The notes under the pieces are model-generated. The model was not told the origin of the DNA. It did not search any database and was given only the letters and a program-made list of their open reading frames with translations. DNA of 64,000 nt from Caloramator australicus RC3. GTDB lineage: Bacteria; Bacillota; Clostridia; Clostridiales; Caloramatoraceae. Position numbers and translations under genes: made by a program. Positions 63,822-64,000 of this stretch are shown here, piece by piece; position 1 is the first letter of the stretch; each line of letters opens with the position of its first letter. The DNA lies in NCBI RefSeq assembly GCF_000297115.1, contig NZ_CAKP01000001.1, forward strand, positions 1 through 64,000, in the 5' to 3' direction.

Positions 63822-64000
63822 ATGAAAAAAATTTTATCTGTTTTACTGTCATTATTTTTTATTTTTTCCTTTACATCTTGTTCTAATAATTCTAATTTAA
63901 ACAAACCAACGTTTAAAATCGGAGCATTGCCTGATCAAAACGCATCTGAATTAACTAGTGCGATGACAAAAATGGCAGAATATCTAAGTAATAAAACAGG
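63822..64000 (+). CDS. Substrate-binding lipoprotein of an ABC transporter (PhnD-like), 5' part
   Basis: The window ends after 59 codons. MKKILSVLLSLFFIFSFTSC is a lipoprotein signal with Cys20 as the lipid site, and the mature part starts with a low-complexity stretch, then FKIGALPDQNASELTSAMTKMAEYLSNKTG. This matches the start of phosphate/phosphonate-type (PhnD) substrate-binding proteins. GGAGGGAG precedes the ATG. Fur-like sites upstream raise the chance that the real substrate is tied to metal supply. Confidence 0.7.
   Translation, partial: MKKILSVLLSLFFIFSFTSCSNNSNLNKPTFKIGALPDQNASELTSAMTKMAEYLSNKT

Noticed and set aside
1-64000. CRISPR arrays, tRNA or rRNA genes
   Set aside because: No regularly spaced repeats, no cloverleaf-like sequence and no rRNA-like blocks were seen by eye; a tRNA scan was not possible.

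Overview
The window reads as a chromosome segment from a low-GC, spore-forming, strictly anaerobic member of the Clostridia. The evidence is AT-rich DNA, strong GGAGG-type ribosome binding sites, a CotF-like coat protein, an [FeFe]-hydrogenase maturase (HydE), a hybrid cluster protein, a rubrerythrin, ferredoxin-linked 2-oxoacid oxidation, butyrate-kinase-type energy conservation and a glycyl radical enzyme. A Caloramator-like organism would fit, but that is a guess from gene content. No rRNA, tRNA or CRISPR array was seen.

Layout. 1-6.3 kb: edge of a transposase gene, coat protein, larE, a co-decayed pair of pseudogenes (class III aminotransferase and its divergent MocR-type regulator) and a putative zinc peptidase. 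6.3-10.4 kb: amino-sugar synthesis (glmS with a glmS ribozyme in its leader, then glmM) and a DUF134 regulator. 10.5-13.2 kb: an ABC-2 exporter operon. 13.4-13.55 kb: a palindromic MITE-like repeat. 13.6-20 kb: a large operon, buk-ptb-buk-NTPase-ferredoxin-VOR alpha/beta/gamma, predicted to oxidise (branched-chain) 2-oxoacids to acyl-CoA and make ATP through acyl phosphates. 20-23.7 kb: COG2509 flavoprotein with cdaR and cdaA (c-di-AMP synthesis).

23.8-36.1 kb is rich in envelope genes: BON protein, coiled-coil membrane protein, peptidoglycan-binding/LysM protein, L,D-transpeptidase, a split LysO exporter, a frameshifted NlpC/P60-type protein, a soluble chemoreceptor and a giant secreted phosphodiester glycosidase/metallophosphoesterase. 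36.3-41.2 kb: hydE, a CBS-domain membrane protein, threonine dehydrogenase and an alanine/glycine symporter. 41.3-43 kb: a TnpB-only IS605-type element that truncates a thioredoxin-domain (DUF255) gene. 43-52.7 kb: mixed housekeeping and stress genes (cupin, APH-like kinase, flavoprotein, nucleotidase, rubrerythrin, sigma factor, esterase, GPH transporter, hcp). 52.8-58 kb: rhomboid-like protein, a cysteine desulfidase gene broken by a 7-bp duplication, and a YjjI/YjjW glycyl radical operon with an isochorismatase-type hydrolase. 58-64 kb: PAP2-like protein, Mrp ATPase, a CopZ-like [2Fe-2S] protein that appears to be a selenoprotein read through an in-frame UGA, carbonic anhydrase-like protein, diguanylate cyclase, ytxG/ytxH-like pair, NADH oxidase and the start of a Fur-box-preceded ABC substrate-binding lipoprotein.

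The most interesting single item is the UGA codon at 60014-60016. It lies inside an otherwise continuous reading frame, directly after a Cys codon, and is followed at the right distance by a hairpin that fits the bacterial SECIS consensus. A second theme is gene decay: two multiply broken genes, one tandem-duplication frameshift, one IS truncation, and several single-base frameshifts, most of them in A-runs, which may be sequencing errors or real slippery sites.
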